A DNA stretch of 64,000 nt from Bacteriovoracaceae bacterium UBA4097 (GCA_002381765.1 DFXX01000030.1:1-64000); one strand, 5' to 3'. Shown: positions 1 to 9,226, counted from the first letter of the stretch. The notes: a model not told the origin generated them from the letters alone. Translations and numbers: made by a program.

Positions 1-2
1 TT

Positions 3-78
3 TGGTGCCCGCTCGCGGAATCGAACCACGGACACAAGGATTTTCAATCCTTTGCTCTACCAACTGAGCTAAGCGGGC
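3..78 (-). tRNA. tRNA-Phe (anticodon GAA)
   Basis: Read on the minus strand this is a complete 76-nt cloverleaf: acceptor GCCCGCT-type stem closing with AGCGGGC, a D arm AGCTCAGTTGG, an anticodon stem with loop TTGAAAA (GAA), T loop TTCGATT and an encoded CCA end. It closely resembles the standard bacterial tRNA-Phe. No processing partner is visible because the window starts here. Confidence 0.97.
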
Positions 79-170
79 ATATCGAATTCAAGAACTTGTA
101 CTTCTAAAAAAGAGATCTCTAAGTTAATGTTTTGGAGAAATTTCGTCAATCACTATTACTTAAAAAAAGA

Positions 171-184
171 CGAATAACTATTCG
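171..184. promoter_or_regulatory. short inverted repeat upstream of the hydrolase gene
   Basis: CGAATA-AC-TATTCG is a perfect 6-bp inverted repeat 18 bases before the hydrolase start. It has the size of an operator half-site pair but may be chance. No clear Shine-Dalgarno follows it. Confidence 0.2.
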
Positions 185-201
185 CATTAAATGGAATACC
201 T

Positions 202-1005
202 ATGACAGCAAAAGTTGTTTGCACTGAACTCTCCCTTCCTTGGTTTGAAGTCAACGCTATGGCCTTCCTTCCTAGCTTAGAAAATGGTCCTCCCAAGAGC
301 GAATGGGCGATCTTTACCCATGGATACACCTCTCATAAGGGGGACTGCTTAAATTGGGCCACTCGCTTGGTTCAATCCGGGGTTCCTTGCTTGATATTTG
401 ATCAACCAGGGCACTATCTGGGAAGCTTCCATGAAGTGAAGTCCCTGGAAGATTTTAAGGCCCATGTGCACGAACTGTTCGGGGAAGGACTTTTGCGCCT
501 AGAGGCCCTGATGGAGTCTCACTTTGGTTTTGGTCACTTCCCCGCATGTAAATCAATTATCTTGGGTGGTCACTCTTTGGGTGCCTTTACCTCCATCAGG
601 GCCCTGGAGCTTCCGGCCTTTAAAGATCTCCAGAGAGTGGCAGTGGGAATCGGTGTGGGGATTGGGCAAAGTCAGGCCACGCACATTTTTGAAACCGCTT
701 TTTACGAGAAGACCCTCTCTATAAGGCGTCAGTTAGTGTCCCCGGAACTAGATGCTAAACAGGTCTTTAGTTGGCTTAAGCATGAAAAAGAAACCATGAC
801 GGTCTCGGGACAGAGAATACACCTCATTACCGGTGAGGATGATGTCGTGGTCGGCAATGGAGGAATGGAAGCCTTTCTAAAAGTTCTGGAAGAAAACGGC
901 AACAGTGTTACCTGGATCAGGCCCAAGCGCCTTCCCCATCATGAACCAGGGGGAGCAACTCCTCATCTCTATGCTTTCTTAAAAGATCATTTTGGGTGGG
1001 ACTAG
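202..1005 (+). CDS. alpha/beta hydrolase family protein
   Basis: The 267-residue product has the order of elements of an alpha/beta hydrolase: an oxyanion-type HGYTSHKGD near residue 40, the nucleophile elbow GGHSLG near residue 121, an acidic residue in GEDD near residue 211 and a late histidine in PHHEPGG near residue 246. This gives a plausible Ser-Asp-His triad. There is no signal peptide, so a cytoplasmic esterase or peptidase-like role is likely, but the substrate cannot be read from sequence. The gene ends 4 bases inside the convergent gene at 1002. The ribosome-binding site before the ATG is weak, so a downstream start (the second Met, near residue 20) remains possible. Confidence 0.75.
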   Translation: MTAKVVCTELSLPWFEVNAMAFLPSLENGPPKSEWAIFTHGYTSHKGDCLNWATRLVQSGVPCLIFDQPGHYLGSFHEVKSLEDFKAHVHELFGEGLLRLEALMESHFGFGHFPACKSIILGGHSLGAFTSIRALELPAFKDLQRVAVGIGVGIGQSQATHIFETAFYEKTLSIRRQLVSPELDAKQVFSWLKHEKETMTVSGQRIHLITGEDDVVVGNGGMEAFLKVLEENGNSVTWIRPKRLPHHEPGGATPHLYAFLKDHFGWD

Positions 1006-1631
1006 TTCTGAGTCATAGTTTTTAGAATAACTAGCTTCTTTTCTTCAGGGAGATTCTTGAGTCCCTGAAGAAGCTGTAAAGAAGTCGAGCAGCTGTCAGC
1101 TTCTGTTGCTGATTCAGGGCCAGCGAGGGTCTTAGCGAATCTATCCTGCTCATCCTGAGGCAAGGTGAGAAGAATGTCTTGAATGCCTTCTTGAAAGACA
1201 TGAGTGGGGATGGGTGAATCCCCTACCCTATTGAGCTTTCTCTTAGCTCCTTCCAGCATCAATTCACTCAGACCCATGACTTCTGCATCAGTTAAGGTGC
1301 TATAGGCCTCCATCATAAGATCATCGTTAAAATCACCTGTCAGTATGGCCGCACAGTAACCGGGATGATTTTGGGCGAGCTTTATTCGGTAGTCATTCCA
1401 GATAATAAGTTCAGGAAGATCCAGATGCTTTAATCCTTCCTGGGCCTGAACATAGGAATAGGCCCTCCCCTGCATGGTCTTTTGTTTCATTTCCATTCGG
1501 GCCCTTGGGTCTTTAAGAATCTCTGATAGCTTATTCTCCATCAGAGCAGCGACTTCATCCTTTCGGTCATTTTTTGAAGAGAAGTAAATAACAAGGATAA
1601 GAACTCCCATAATCGCCGCAATCTTAAGCAT
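1002..1631 (-). CDS. membrane-anchored protein of unknown function
   Basis: The 209-residue protein starts with a hydrophobic stretch (residues 2–18) that looks like a signal anchor. A charged, mainly helical domain follows, with no motif I recognise. Two cysteines occur (one near residue 93, one near 180). It is the last gene of a leftward operon (coiled-coil protein, pyruvate kinase, queG, this gene), starting 3 bases after the queG stop with an AAGGA Shine-Dalgarno inside the queG end. Its function is unknown. The position suggests co-expression with queG rather than a shared pathway. Confidence 0.6.
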   Translation of the reverse strand: MLKIAAIMGVLILVIYFSSKNDRKDEVAALMENKLSEILKDPRARMEMKQKTMQGRAYSYVQAQEGLKHLDLPELIIWNDYRIKLAQNHPGYCAAILTGDFNDDLMMEAYSTLTDAEVMGLSELMLEGAKRKLNRVGDSPIPTHVFQEGIQDILLTLPQDEQDRFAKTLAGPESATEADSCSTSLQLLQGLKNLPEEKKLVILKTMTQN

Positions 1632-1634
1632 CCG

Positions 1635-2609
1635 CTAATCCTTCTTCCCAATAAAGTTTTTAAGCCAGCCCTGTTTGCCCGGCCGCTCCAGAGCTGAGCC
1701 CAGGAGCCTTTTTTTCCAGCTCCGGTTTGATTCTTGTGAAATAACTTTTTTAAGTTCACTCTTTGATAATTCATAAAAGAGCTCTTTTAGATGCAAGAAC
1801 TTTTCATGAAGTTTTAAAAAAGCTTCTACTCTTAGAAGTGGTTTTCTATTCCAGGGACAGACATCCTGACAGATATCGCAGCCAAATATTTCTCCCCGAG
1901 ATTTTTCAAAACCAACCGGAGGATCGGCTTCCTTCATAAGCTCAATGGTAAAGGTGGAGATACACTGAGAAGCCTTAAGGGTGCGAGTTATGGGATCAAT
2001 CGCTTGAGTGGGACAAGCATCACTGCAGGCCGAACATTGTCCACAGTGATCCACATCGATAGTCGATAAGTTTATCGGAAGCTTTTTATTTAAGAGCAGG
2101 CTTCCGAGTATAAAGTAGCTCCCCTGTTTTTGATTAATCAACATGGAGTTTTTACCGAACCAACCAAGACCCGCTCTATGAGCAAGATCTCTCTCTAAGA
2201 TGGGCTGAATATCTAAGGATAGGGAGCACTCTAAATCAGGGTAGTTTTCTTTTAGCCGATCAAATATTAATTTTAATCTTTCTTTGAGTGCAAAGTGATA
2301 ATCCTCTCCACCAAATCCCAATGCATAGGAAGCAATTTCATGGCGCTTATTTTCTAGCATCCATTTCTTCGTTTCTTGATAACTAAATAAGAAAACAACG
2401 GCAGATTGAAACTCGGGATATACCAGCCTTATGTCACTGCGAAGATCTTTTCTATGATCACTTAAATAAGATAAGGGTCCTGCATGGCCCGCTTCCACCC
2501 AGGTCGAAAAGGCTGAGAAGCTCTTGGGAATAGACTCTTCAGTGTATCCCCAATCAAGAACATTGAGTGATGAGAGAAATTCAGCGGTTAAGGGGCCCGA
2601 TTCTTTCAT
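1635..2609 (-). CDS. queG: epoxyqueuosine reductase QueG
   Basis: QueG reduces epoxyqueuosine to queuosine in tRNA, using cobalamin and two [4Fe-4S] clusters. The 324-residue protein shows the family features: the conserved DIQPILER block with the catalytic Asp near residue 133, AGLGWFGKN near 146–153, an 8Fe ferredoxin-type module with C189/C192/C195/C199 (CxxCxxCxxxCP) and C244/C247/C251 (CDICQDVCPWN), and an additional ligand at C216. The length is normal for the family, though it lacks the long C-terminal HEAT extension of some homologues. The ATG overlaps the pyruvate kinase TGA (ATGA), implying translational coupling. QueC of the same pathway lies at 31501. Confidence 0.93.
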   Translation of the reverse strand: MKESGPLTAEFLSSLNVLDWGYTEESIPKSFSAFSTWVEAGHAGPLSYLSDHRKDLRSDIRLVYPEFQSAVVFLFSYQETKKWMLENKRHEIASYALGFGGEDYHFALKERLKLIFDRLKENYPDLECSLSLDIQPILERDLAHRAGLGWFGKNSMLINQKQGSYFILGSLLLNKKLPINLSTIDVDHCGQCSACSDACPTQAIDPITRTLKASQCISTFTIELMKEADPPVGFEKSRGEIFGCDICQDVCPWNRKPLLRVEAFLKLHEKFLHLKELFYELSKSELKKVISQESNRSWKKRLLGSALERPGKQGWLKNFIGKKD

Positions 2610-4303
2610 GGATTAAAAGGAATGATCTCAATCGCTCCGGTAGGACAAGCTTCCACACAGGCCATATCAAGTTTACACTTGTGAACATTGGCCGCATTTA
2701 TTCTTGTCTCATTGTTATCTGAGCTTGAAACCATGAAGATATCGAAAGGACAGACTCTGATACAGGCCTGGCATGAAGCACAGATCGTTGTATCAAGTAA
2801 GAGCTTTCCCTGGTCATAAGACACCTCCTGGATAGAATCCTGATCGGTATTTCTTAGTGCCTTGGGAACATCTTTAATAATCTCAACTCTGATGGAATTC
2901 GTCGTTCCTTGTCTGAAGAACTTACCATCACCCAGGGTGATAATAACCTTGTCTCCATTCAAGACTAACTTCTTCTCTTTGAGTTCAGTAATCATAAGAT
3001 CACCGAGTTTTGAGAACTCTTCATTAGAATGAATATTATAGAAGTATGGAGTTACACCCCAGTAAAGACTCATTCTGCGGATAACATCAAGGGAGTGAGT
3101 AACTCCCAAGACTTCGGTCTTAGGGCGGAAGCGAGTCATCTTTAAGCAGGAATTCCCACCTTCTGTGATTGATATAATCCAGCGGGCATCGTTTTTCTCG
3201 GCCACAATAGATGCCGCGACTTGAACGGAAGCAGTTACACTGGAAATATTCATATGTCTTAAAAGAGGTCTCTCGCTGGGAGTCTTCTCTGCTTCTTCGA
3301 TGATTTGTCCCATGATCATGATAGCATCAAGAGGATATTTCCCTGAAGCCGTCTCACCCGAAAGCATTACCACATCTGTACCATCCCAGATTGCATTGGC
3401 CACATCGGAGGCTTCGGCTCGGGTAGGACGAGAATTGGTAATCATACTCTCAAGCATCTGAGTGGCAGTAATGATGGGCTTACCCAATGAATTACAAAGC
3501 TTGATCATCTGTTTTTGGATACTAGGTACTAAATGATTACCTACTTCAACACCCATATCTCCACGAGCGATCATGATGACATCAGAGACTTTGATAATTT
3601 CTTCGATATTATCCAAAGCTTCTGGTTTTTCAATTTTTGAAACGATAGGAATATGAATCTTCATTTGATGAAGAAGTGCTTTCACCTCAAGAATATCAGC
3701 AGCAGTACGGACAAAACTCAAGGCAACATAATCGACCCCTTGTTTGAGTCCAAAGAGAAGATCTTCTCTATCTTTTTCGGTAAAGCTCGGGGCAGAGACC
3801 TTTACGTAAGGAAGATTAATACCTTTATTGGATTTAAGAATCCCACCAACTTTCATTTTTATCTTTAAGACTTCCCTATCCTTTTCTACAGCCTCTGCTT
3901 CCAGTAATCCGTCATCAAAAAGAATTCTGGCACCCACATGAGCGTCTTTAACAAGATTTTTGTAAATAGTCGGTATAAAGCACTGCTTGTATTCAGGGTA
4001 TTCATCCTTCACATGAGAAGGTCCAATGACCCAGACTTCACCATCTTTTAATTCCAGAGGTTCAGGCAATTTATCTACTCTGATCTTTGGACCTTGAAGA
4101 TCCAGGAGAATAGCGATTTCCTGACCGGCATTTTTAGATGCCTGACGAATATTTTTGATCGATTGTTCATGAGCTTCATAGGTGCCATGGGACATATTGA
4201 CTCGAGCGGCATTCATCCCTGCTCGGATCATTTTCTCCAACATCTCAACTGAATTGGAACTGGGTCCGATGGTCGCTAAGATTTTAGCGCGACGTCTAGA
4301 CAT
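2606..4303 (-). CDS. pyk: pyruvate kinase with C-terminal ferredoxin domain
   Basis: Residues 1–470 form a complete pyruvate kinase (phosphoenolpyruvate + ADP to pyruvate + ATP). They include the N-terminal AKILATIGPSS, the active-site lysine region SKIEKPEA, ARGDMGVEVG, and the MLSGETASGKYP block. Residues about 500–565 are an added ferredoxin-like tail. The first motif is regular (C508, C511, C514, C518-P). The second reads C543-x2-D546-x2-C549-x3-C553-P, so the second cysteine is aspartate, as in ferredoxins that hold a [3Fe-4S] or Asp-ligated cluster. Such a tail is not part of ordinary pyruvate kinase. It overlaps queG by 4 bases and lies 22 bases after the coiled-coil gene. Enzyme identity is secure; the role of the tail is unknown. 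Confidence 0.95.
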   Translation of the reverse strand: MSRRRAKILATIGPSSNSVEMLEKMIRAGMNAARVNMSHGTYEAHEQSIKNIRQASKNAGQEIAILLDLQGPKIRVDKLPEPLELKDGEVWVIGPSHVKDEYPEYKQCFIPTIYKNLVKDAHVGARILFDDGLLEAEAVEKDREVLKIKMKVGGILKSNKGINLPYVKVSAPSFTEKDREDLLFGLKQGVDYVALSFVRTAADILEVKALLHQMKIHIPIVSKIEKPEALDNIEEIIKVSDVIMIARGDMGVEVGNHLVPSIQKQMIKLCNSLGKPIITATQMLESMITNSRPTRAEASDVANAIWDGTDVVMLSGETASGKYPLDAIMIMGQIIEEAEKTPSERPLLRHMNISSVTASVQVAASIVAEKNDARWIISITEGGNSCLKMTRFRPKTEVLGVTHSLDVIRRMSLYWGVTPYFYNIHSNEEFSKLGDLMITELKEKKLVLNGDKVIITLGDGKFFRQGTTNSIRVEIIKDVPKALRNTDQDSIQEVSYDQGKLLLDTTICASCQACIRVCPFDIFMVSSSDNNETRINAANVHKCKLDMACVEACPTGAIEIIPFNP

Positions 4304-4325
4304 AATTGAATCTTTTGCTAAAGGT

Positions 4326-6269
4326 TTAACTTAATCGCTTATATTCTTTAAGCGAATCCATTTGCTCTCGGTGGCCCGTCTTCATAGATTGGATCTGGTT
4401 TTCGTAACTTGCCACGACCCTACTCTTTTCAGCTTCATAGGCCTGCTTCAAGCGCTCCTGCTCTATCTGATGATTCATGTCCTTTTGGGCCAAATCACGA
4501 CTGGTAGTAGCTCGGAGTTCCTTTAATTTATTCTCATAATCATTGGTAAGCAACTTTAATTTCGTTTCACTAGTAACTTGCATTTTGTCTATTTTCTTCT
4601 GAAAACTTACACTCATATGATTCATGTCGGCTTTCAGTTGGCTCTCTCTTTGATCCATCAAGAGCTGTTGACCTTTAACGTCAGCCGCTTTGCGATCTTC
4701 AAACATACGACGTTGAGATTCCAATTGCTTTTCGGTTTGGTCAGTTATGTTTTGAATCTTCTGATCCATAGTAAGCTTCAGGTGCTCGTTTTCCCGTTGA
4801 TAGTTGGCCAGTCTTTGCTCATAATCATTCACCGTTGAATCCATCATCTTGGAGAATTCACGCTTCATGGCAAAGATTTCATTGGCCCGATTTTCGTTCA
4901 TCTTTTTCATGAACTCGGCCTTATCTTGATTAGTTGATTTAGTGACATCTTCTAAGCTTAGCTGATTACGCTCTTCCATCGCTTTCATAGACTGATTAAA
5001 ATTCTCTTTTAGCTTGGTCATACGCTGCTTAGCATTAGCTCGCTCAAGAATTAACTGCTGGTCAGAAGAAATTTTTTCTATTTTATTAATATGCTCACGA
5101 TTCTCGATCTGAGTGAAAGCCTTCTCTCTTTCATGGGCCACGGTGGAAAGCTTATCTGCATTAACTTCATTAAGCTTACGCTCCTGTCGAGCGGCGGCTT
5201 CCATATTTTGAGTCTTTAGTGTTTCATTGAAAGAGTCTTGCTCCACAGCTGCGCGCTCTTGATAGACACTTTGAGCATTAACAAGTTGATCTCTTAATCT
5301 ATCGATCTTAGCTTCCTGCATGACTTTTTCATTCAGGCCTTGCTGCTTATTCTGGACTTCTGCAAACTCACCCGAACCATTGTCGCGCCGTCTTTTTTCA
5401 AGTTCAATCATACGCATTTCTTTATTAAAATCACGTCTGATATTATGAACTTGCTCTTGATGTTCACGATTAGTTTTCTTGGCATCCTTTTGCTGAGTCT
5501 CTACGAGTCTATCATTGCGAAGACTATAGTCCTGGGCCATGCCCTCATAACGATCCTGGTATCTATTTTGAAGAGTCTTTAGGCGATCCTGAGAGTATTG
5601 TCTGGCATGATGAAGGTCGGCATCATGAACTTCTTTGGTTCTTTTCAGATCATGATCAATTCTTTCTTTCAGCTCTTCACGTTTCTTAGCGGAATCTCTT
5701 TGCATCATAGTAGAATGATCTTCATGGGCACGCACTAGTTGCTGACGTTCTCTCTTATACTGATCTTTAACACTGGCACCTGCTCCAGTTAGTTTATCCT
5801 GGTAAGCCTGAAGTTTTCCCTCAGTATTTTCCTGAATTTCACTGATGTTCTTGCTGTAGCGTTTGCGATCAGAGTTTTGCACATCATTATGCAGATCCTT
5901 CTCTGCTTTGAACGACTTCTGATAACTCGATTTAATGTCATTTAATCTCTGGTCGAAATCTTTCTTGGTATAAGTAGAATCTTTATTAAATTTCTCTCGT
6001 TCATGGGCGATTTCTTTCTGATACTTTTCTTTGCGCGCTTCTATCGCCTCACGGGTCTTATCCTGAAGTTCAGCAATATGTTTCTGCTGACTACTCTCTA
6101 GTTCAGCTTTGTCTTCGATGAAGTTTTCTCTTTGCTTGGATTGAACATGATCATTACGTTCGATAGTAGCATTCAACCGTTGCTCGTGAGCATCCTTGGT
6201 CTTTTTAAGAGCATCTTGATAATACTCTCGATCTTTGGCCAGTTGTTTAGAGTAATCAACACCATTCAT
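4326..6269 (-). CDS. long proline-free coiled-coil protein
   Basis: The 647 residues are almost entirely charged, heptad-like helix. I find no proline, cysteine or tryptophan in the whole chain. Two short glycine-containing breaks are visible, around residues 162–165 (GAGA) and 297–300 (NGSG), dividing it into three rods. There is no signal peptide or membrane segment, so it is probably a cytoplasmic rod or filament-forming protein. A good Shine-Dalgarno (AGAGGGAAG) precedes the ATG. It heads the operon that continues with pyruvate kinase and queG. Coiled-coil, intermediate-filament-like proteins are known in Bdellovibrio, but I cannot show homology from sequence alone. Confidence 0.75.
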   Translation of the reverse strand: MNGVDYSKQLAKDREYYQDALKKTKDAHEQRLNATIERNDHVQSKQRENFIEDKAELESSQQKHIAELQDKTREAIEARKEKYQKEIAHEREKFNKDSTYTKKDFDQRLNDIKSSYQKSFKAEKDLHNDVQNSDRKRYSKNISEIQENTEGKLQAYQDKLTGAGASVKDQYKRERQQLVRAHEDHSTMMQRDSAKKREELKERIDHDLKRTKEVHDADLHHARQYSQDRLKTLQNRYQDRYEGMAQDYSLRNDRLVETQQKDAKKTNREHQEQVHNIRRDFNKEMRMIELEKRRRDNGSGEFAEVQNKQQGLNEKVMQEAKIDRLRDQLVNAQSVYQERAAVEQDSFNETLKTQNMEAAARQERKLNEVNADKLSTVAHEREKAFTQIENREHINKIEKISSDQQLILERANAKQRMTKLKENFNQSMKAMEERNQLSLEDVTKSTNQDKAEFMKKMNENRANEIFAMKREFSKMMDSTVNDYEQRLANYQRENEHLKLTMDQKIQNITDQTEKQLESQRRMFEDRKAADVKGQQLLMDQRESQLKADMNHMSVSFQKKIDKMQVTSETKLKLLTNDYENKLKELRATTSRDLAQKDMNHQIEQERLKQAYEAEKSRVVASYENQIQSMKTGHREQMDSLKEYKRLS

Positions 6270-6338
6270 CTGCTACTTCCCTCTTAGCTGCCACTTCCTG
6301 TGACATCATAAAAAGTATAGCATTCGGGGTAAAACAAG

Positions 6339-6377
6339 AAAGCCTTGGGTAAATCTTGCTGATTTACCCAAGGCTTT
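6339..6377 (-). terminator. strong hairpin terminator of the DsbA-like gene
   Basis: Two perfectly complementary 17-base arms (6339–6355 and 6361–6377) are separated by a 5-base loop. On the minus strand the stem is followed by CTTGTTTT. It lies 26 bases beyond the stop of the lipoprotein gene and before the start of the coiled-coil gene, so it separates two leftward transcription units. Confidence 0.85.
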
Positions 6378-6403
6378 AACTTACTAAAACAGTTCAGACG
6401 CTC

Positions 6404-7441
6404 TTAACGAGCTAATTCTTCGTCGATAATCTCAGAGAAAACTTCGATTGGCTGGGCGCCATTGATAAGCTGGCCATTGATAAAGAAAGTCGGAGTCGAC
6501 TTAACTTTAAGGTTTCGCCCCTCTTCCATATCGGCACGAACCTGAGCAAGAGTCTTGTTCTCGCTTAAGCACTTCTCGAATTCAGCAGTCTTTAAACCCA
6601 CTTTCTTCGCCATTTTCTTAAGACCTTCAGTATCTAATGACTCTTGGTTTTCAAACATTTCATCATGCATCTTCCAGAATAGTTTGGAACCCTGCTCATT
6701 AGCACATAGACCTGCTACTGCGGCTTGTTCAGCATGATTATGAAAAGGAAGTGGGAAGTTCTTAAATGCTACCTGAACCTTATCCCCATATTTCTTTTTT
6801 ATTTTATTCAATACGTCGGCTCCCTTTGAGCAGAAAGGACACTGAAAGTCAGAGTATTCAACAATAGTAACCTTGGCGTTCTTATTTCCGAAAGTCGGAG
6901 CATTACCAACTTCAACCGGGAATGTCGGACGTCTTGGTTTTGGAATATAGACTTCAACCGGCTTCTTATTAGATTTCTCGGCAAGCCACTTCTCAACGGC
7001 TTCCTTCTTTCTTTCCATCCCAAGATAGCCTTTAATCTTCTCTTTTACCTGAGGATTGATATGTTCAGCCGGTATATTCTGATCCTTGATGAAGGCTTCG
7101 ATCTCTTTTTCAGAGATTTTTACTTCGCTCGCAATATATTTATCCAAAAACTCATCATTTGAGAGACCTTTTTTGCGCGGATCCTGATCCATATAACGCT
7201 GAAGAAGAAGGGTCTTGAGACGGTTTAATTTGATTTCGAAAACCTTACTTTCAGCTTCGAATAGTTCAGACTCAATACCATCGGTCAGCTCAGCATTGGT
7301 AATTTCAATATCACCAACTTTAGCAGCTAAACCTTCTTTCGCAGCAGGCTTAAAAAGGTAACTAGGCTTACTGGTACTATCAGAACATGACACTAAAGAT
7401 ACCAGCATCATTAGGGCAATTAAGCTCATCACAGCTTTCAT
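6404..7441 (-). CDS. DsbA-family thioredoxin-like lipoprotein with SurA-N-like domain
   Basis: A lipoprotein signal (lipobox LVSC, C19) leads a 345-residue protein. Residues about 36–155 resemble the N-terminal helical domain of SurA/peptidyl-prolyl isomerase chaperones (KVGDIEITNAEL start). Residues about 175–345 are a DsbA/DsbG-like thioredoxin fold with the redox pair C201-P-F-C204 and a cis-proline context TPTFFING. It probably catalyses thiol–disulfide exchange on the periplasmic face of a membrane while holding unfolded clients. GAGGAG lies 6 bases before the ATG. It appears monocistronic, ending at the 6339 terminator. The thioredoxin part is certain; the chaperone-like part is an inference from the repeated pattern. 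Confidence 0.85.
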   Translation of the reverse strand: MKAVMSLIALMMLVSLVSCSDSTSKPSYLFKPAAKEGLAAKVGDIEITNAELTDGIESELFEAESKVFEIKLNRLKTLLLQRYMDQDPRKKGLSNDEFLDKYIASEVKISEKEIEAFIKDQNIPAEHINPQVKEKIKGYLGMERKKEAVEKWLAEKSNKKPVEVYIPKPRRPTFPVEVGNAPTFGNKNAKVTIVEYSDFQCPFCSKGADVLNKIKKKYGDKVQVAFKNFPLPFHNHAEQAAVAGLCANEQGSKLFWKMHDEMFENQESLDTEGLKKMAKKVGLKTAEFEKCLSENKTLAQVRADMEEGRNLKVKSTPTFFINGQLINGAQPIEVFSEIIDEELAR

Positions 7442-7513
7442 TAAGAACTCCTCGTTAAAAAACTTTGCATCATATTATCTCAAGTTTTAAATAATAAAAA
7501 CTTACGACATTAC

Positions 7514-9226
7514 TCAGCTATTTAAATGGAGAATAAACTCTTGGTACTTGGGATTGGCCCGCAGAGTCTCGGGGCTTCCTTTGACACTAAGACGCCCCTC
7601 TTCCATCAAAATCAAATGATCGGAATTGAAGATGGTCTCTAAGCGATGGGTAACAATGATAGTTAAACAGCGGGACTGGAAAAATTTTATCAGATCTCTC
7701 AGAGCAGATTCCAGTTCGGAATCCAGACCACTGGAAATTTCATCCATCAAGATAATTGGTTTATTGAGGAAAAGGGCCCTCAGGCCCGAGATTAGCTGCT
7801 TCTGCCCCATGGACAATTCTTTGGGCTTTAGCACATGCTCTGGCTTCATCTCCCAGCGGTTAAGATAAGGTATGGACTGGGTGGCCAACTGCCAGAACTC
7901 TTCAAATCCCTCATCAACACCCAGAGCAATATTGAACTGCAAGCTCTCAGTAAAGACGTGTGAGTCTTGTGAGACTAGACTCACATAAGAAGAAAAGTCC
8001 CGGAGGGCCAGATCTGAAGAAGGATCGATTGTTTGCTCATCAATCCGGATCGTGCCTTCAAAGGTCTGGTACTGCCCGGAAAGAAGCTTTAAGAGGGTCG
8101 ATTTCCCACACCCCGATTCTCCTAAGATTCCTAATATTTCACCCCGGTTCAGCTCAAAGCCAATATCCGAAATGGTAAAGCCCTTCTCGTACTGAAATTT
8201 ATCCAGTTGAAACTTAAGGCTCTGAACTTCCAGATCCGAATAACCTTTTCGCTCGAACTGATTTTGATCAAAGCTCTCATTAAATTGATGAAGCCGCTCA
8301 ATACCGGTTCTGGCGCGAGCGATGACCGAAATCTTGGAAGCAATATCCTTAATCGGAGTAATGGATCGCTGAATAAGATCGATCAGGGCCGCAAGTATTG
8401 CCACTTCAATGATCTGAGCATAAGGCACGATCAGCATCACCAGGGCCACGAGAATTGGATACAAGGATTCAGCAGCTGAATAATAACCGGCATCAAAGAC
8501 GTTTGCATGAAGCTGTTTACTTAAAAACTCTTCAAAGATCTTCTCACCTCTGCGAGAGGCATAAAGATTATTGGGTGAATAAAACAGCTCTCTAAGACCC
8601 GATGTTAAATCAGTCACTACCCGGGCCATAAATCCCGTGACCCTTCTCACATCCATAAAAAGGCGAGACATGAGCTTACTTCCCTTAAGGAGTAAAAGAC
8701 ATGCCACAACTTCCGCAATAAAAAGAGAAAGCCCGGTGGTGGAGTTAAGCTGAAGAAAACTCACCAGACATGAAAGAATAAAAATAATATCGATAAAGAT
8801 GGCAAAGCTTCCCGAACTCACAATCTCTCTCACTGCATCGGTATCATTCATGAGGCGAGCAAGAACTTCACCCATGGGATACTCTTCATGCTTCGTTTTA
8901 GCCTTCTTCTTGAAGGGGGCCTTAAGCCAAAGAGCAAAACTTTTCTGGCGAACTTCATTCAACAGAATCTGGATATAACGGTGAGAGCTGATCTGAAATA
9001 AAAACCGGTTAAGGTATTCGGCTATGAAGAGCCCTACCAATAGATAGAAGTAGTAATTAAACGATTCTTCAGAGTTTAAAGACTCATAGAACTTAGTAAT
9101 CAAACGCGGAGTAAAATACCCGGTGACGGATGATACGATTAAATTAACAAAGATGAATATGATCAGTGGTTTCTCTGTACTAAGCCAGAGGTAATTCAAC
9201 CAGCTGTTCTTTAAAGAACTGCGCAA
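7514..9226 (-). CDS. ABC exporter half-transporter, subunit with degenerate signature
   Basis: The 570-residue protein has an N-terminal transmembrane domain (about six helices, residues 15–310) and a C-terminal nucleotide-binding domain. The latter has Walker A GESGCGKST, signature LSMGQ (Gly replaced by Met in LSGGQ), Walker B ILMDE with the catalytic Glu, and switch His in IVTHRLE. It starts with TTG, preceded by AAAGGA, and overlaps the end of the partner gene by 47 bases, so the two are translationally coupled and probably form a heterodimer. The exported substrate cannot be predicted. Confidence 0.9.
   Translation of the reverse strand: MRSSLKNSWLNYLWLSTEKPLIIFIFVNLIVSSVTGYFTPRLITKFYESLNSEESFNYYFYLLVGLFIAEYLNRFLFQISSHRYIQILLNEVRQKSFALWLKAPFKKKAKTKHEEYPMGEVLARLMNDTDAVREIVSSGSFAIFIDIIFILSCLVSFLQLNSTTGLSLFIAEVVACLLLLKGSKLMSRLFMDVRRVTGFMARVVTDLTSGLRELFYSPNNLYASRRGEKIFEEFLSKQLHANVFDAGYYSAAESLYPILVALVMLIVPYAQIIEVAILAALIDLIQRSITPIKDIASKISVIARARTGIERLHQFNESFDQNQFERKGYSDLEVQSLKFQLDKFQYEKGFTISDIGFELNRGEILGILGESGCGKSTLLKLLSGQYQTFEGTIRIDEQTIDPSSDLALRDFSSYVSLVSQDSHVFTESLQFNIALGVDEGFEEFWQLATQSIPYLNRWEMKPEHVLKPKELSMGQKQLISGLRALFLNKPIILMDEISSGLDSELESALRDLIKFFQSRCLTIIVTHRLETIFNSDHLILMEEGRLSVKGSPETLRANPKYQEFILHLNS

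Noticed and set aside
6339..6377. Possible regulatory RNA element at the perfect 17-bp hairpin
   Set aside because: Its position right after a stop codon and between two leftward genes fits an ordinary terminator.
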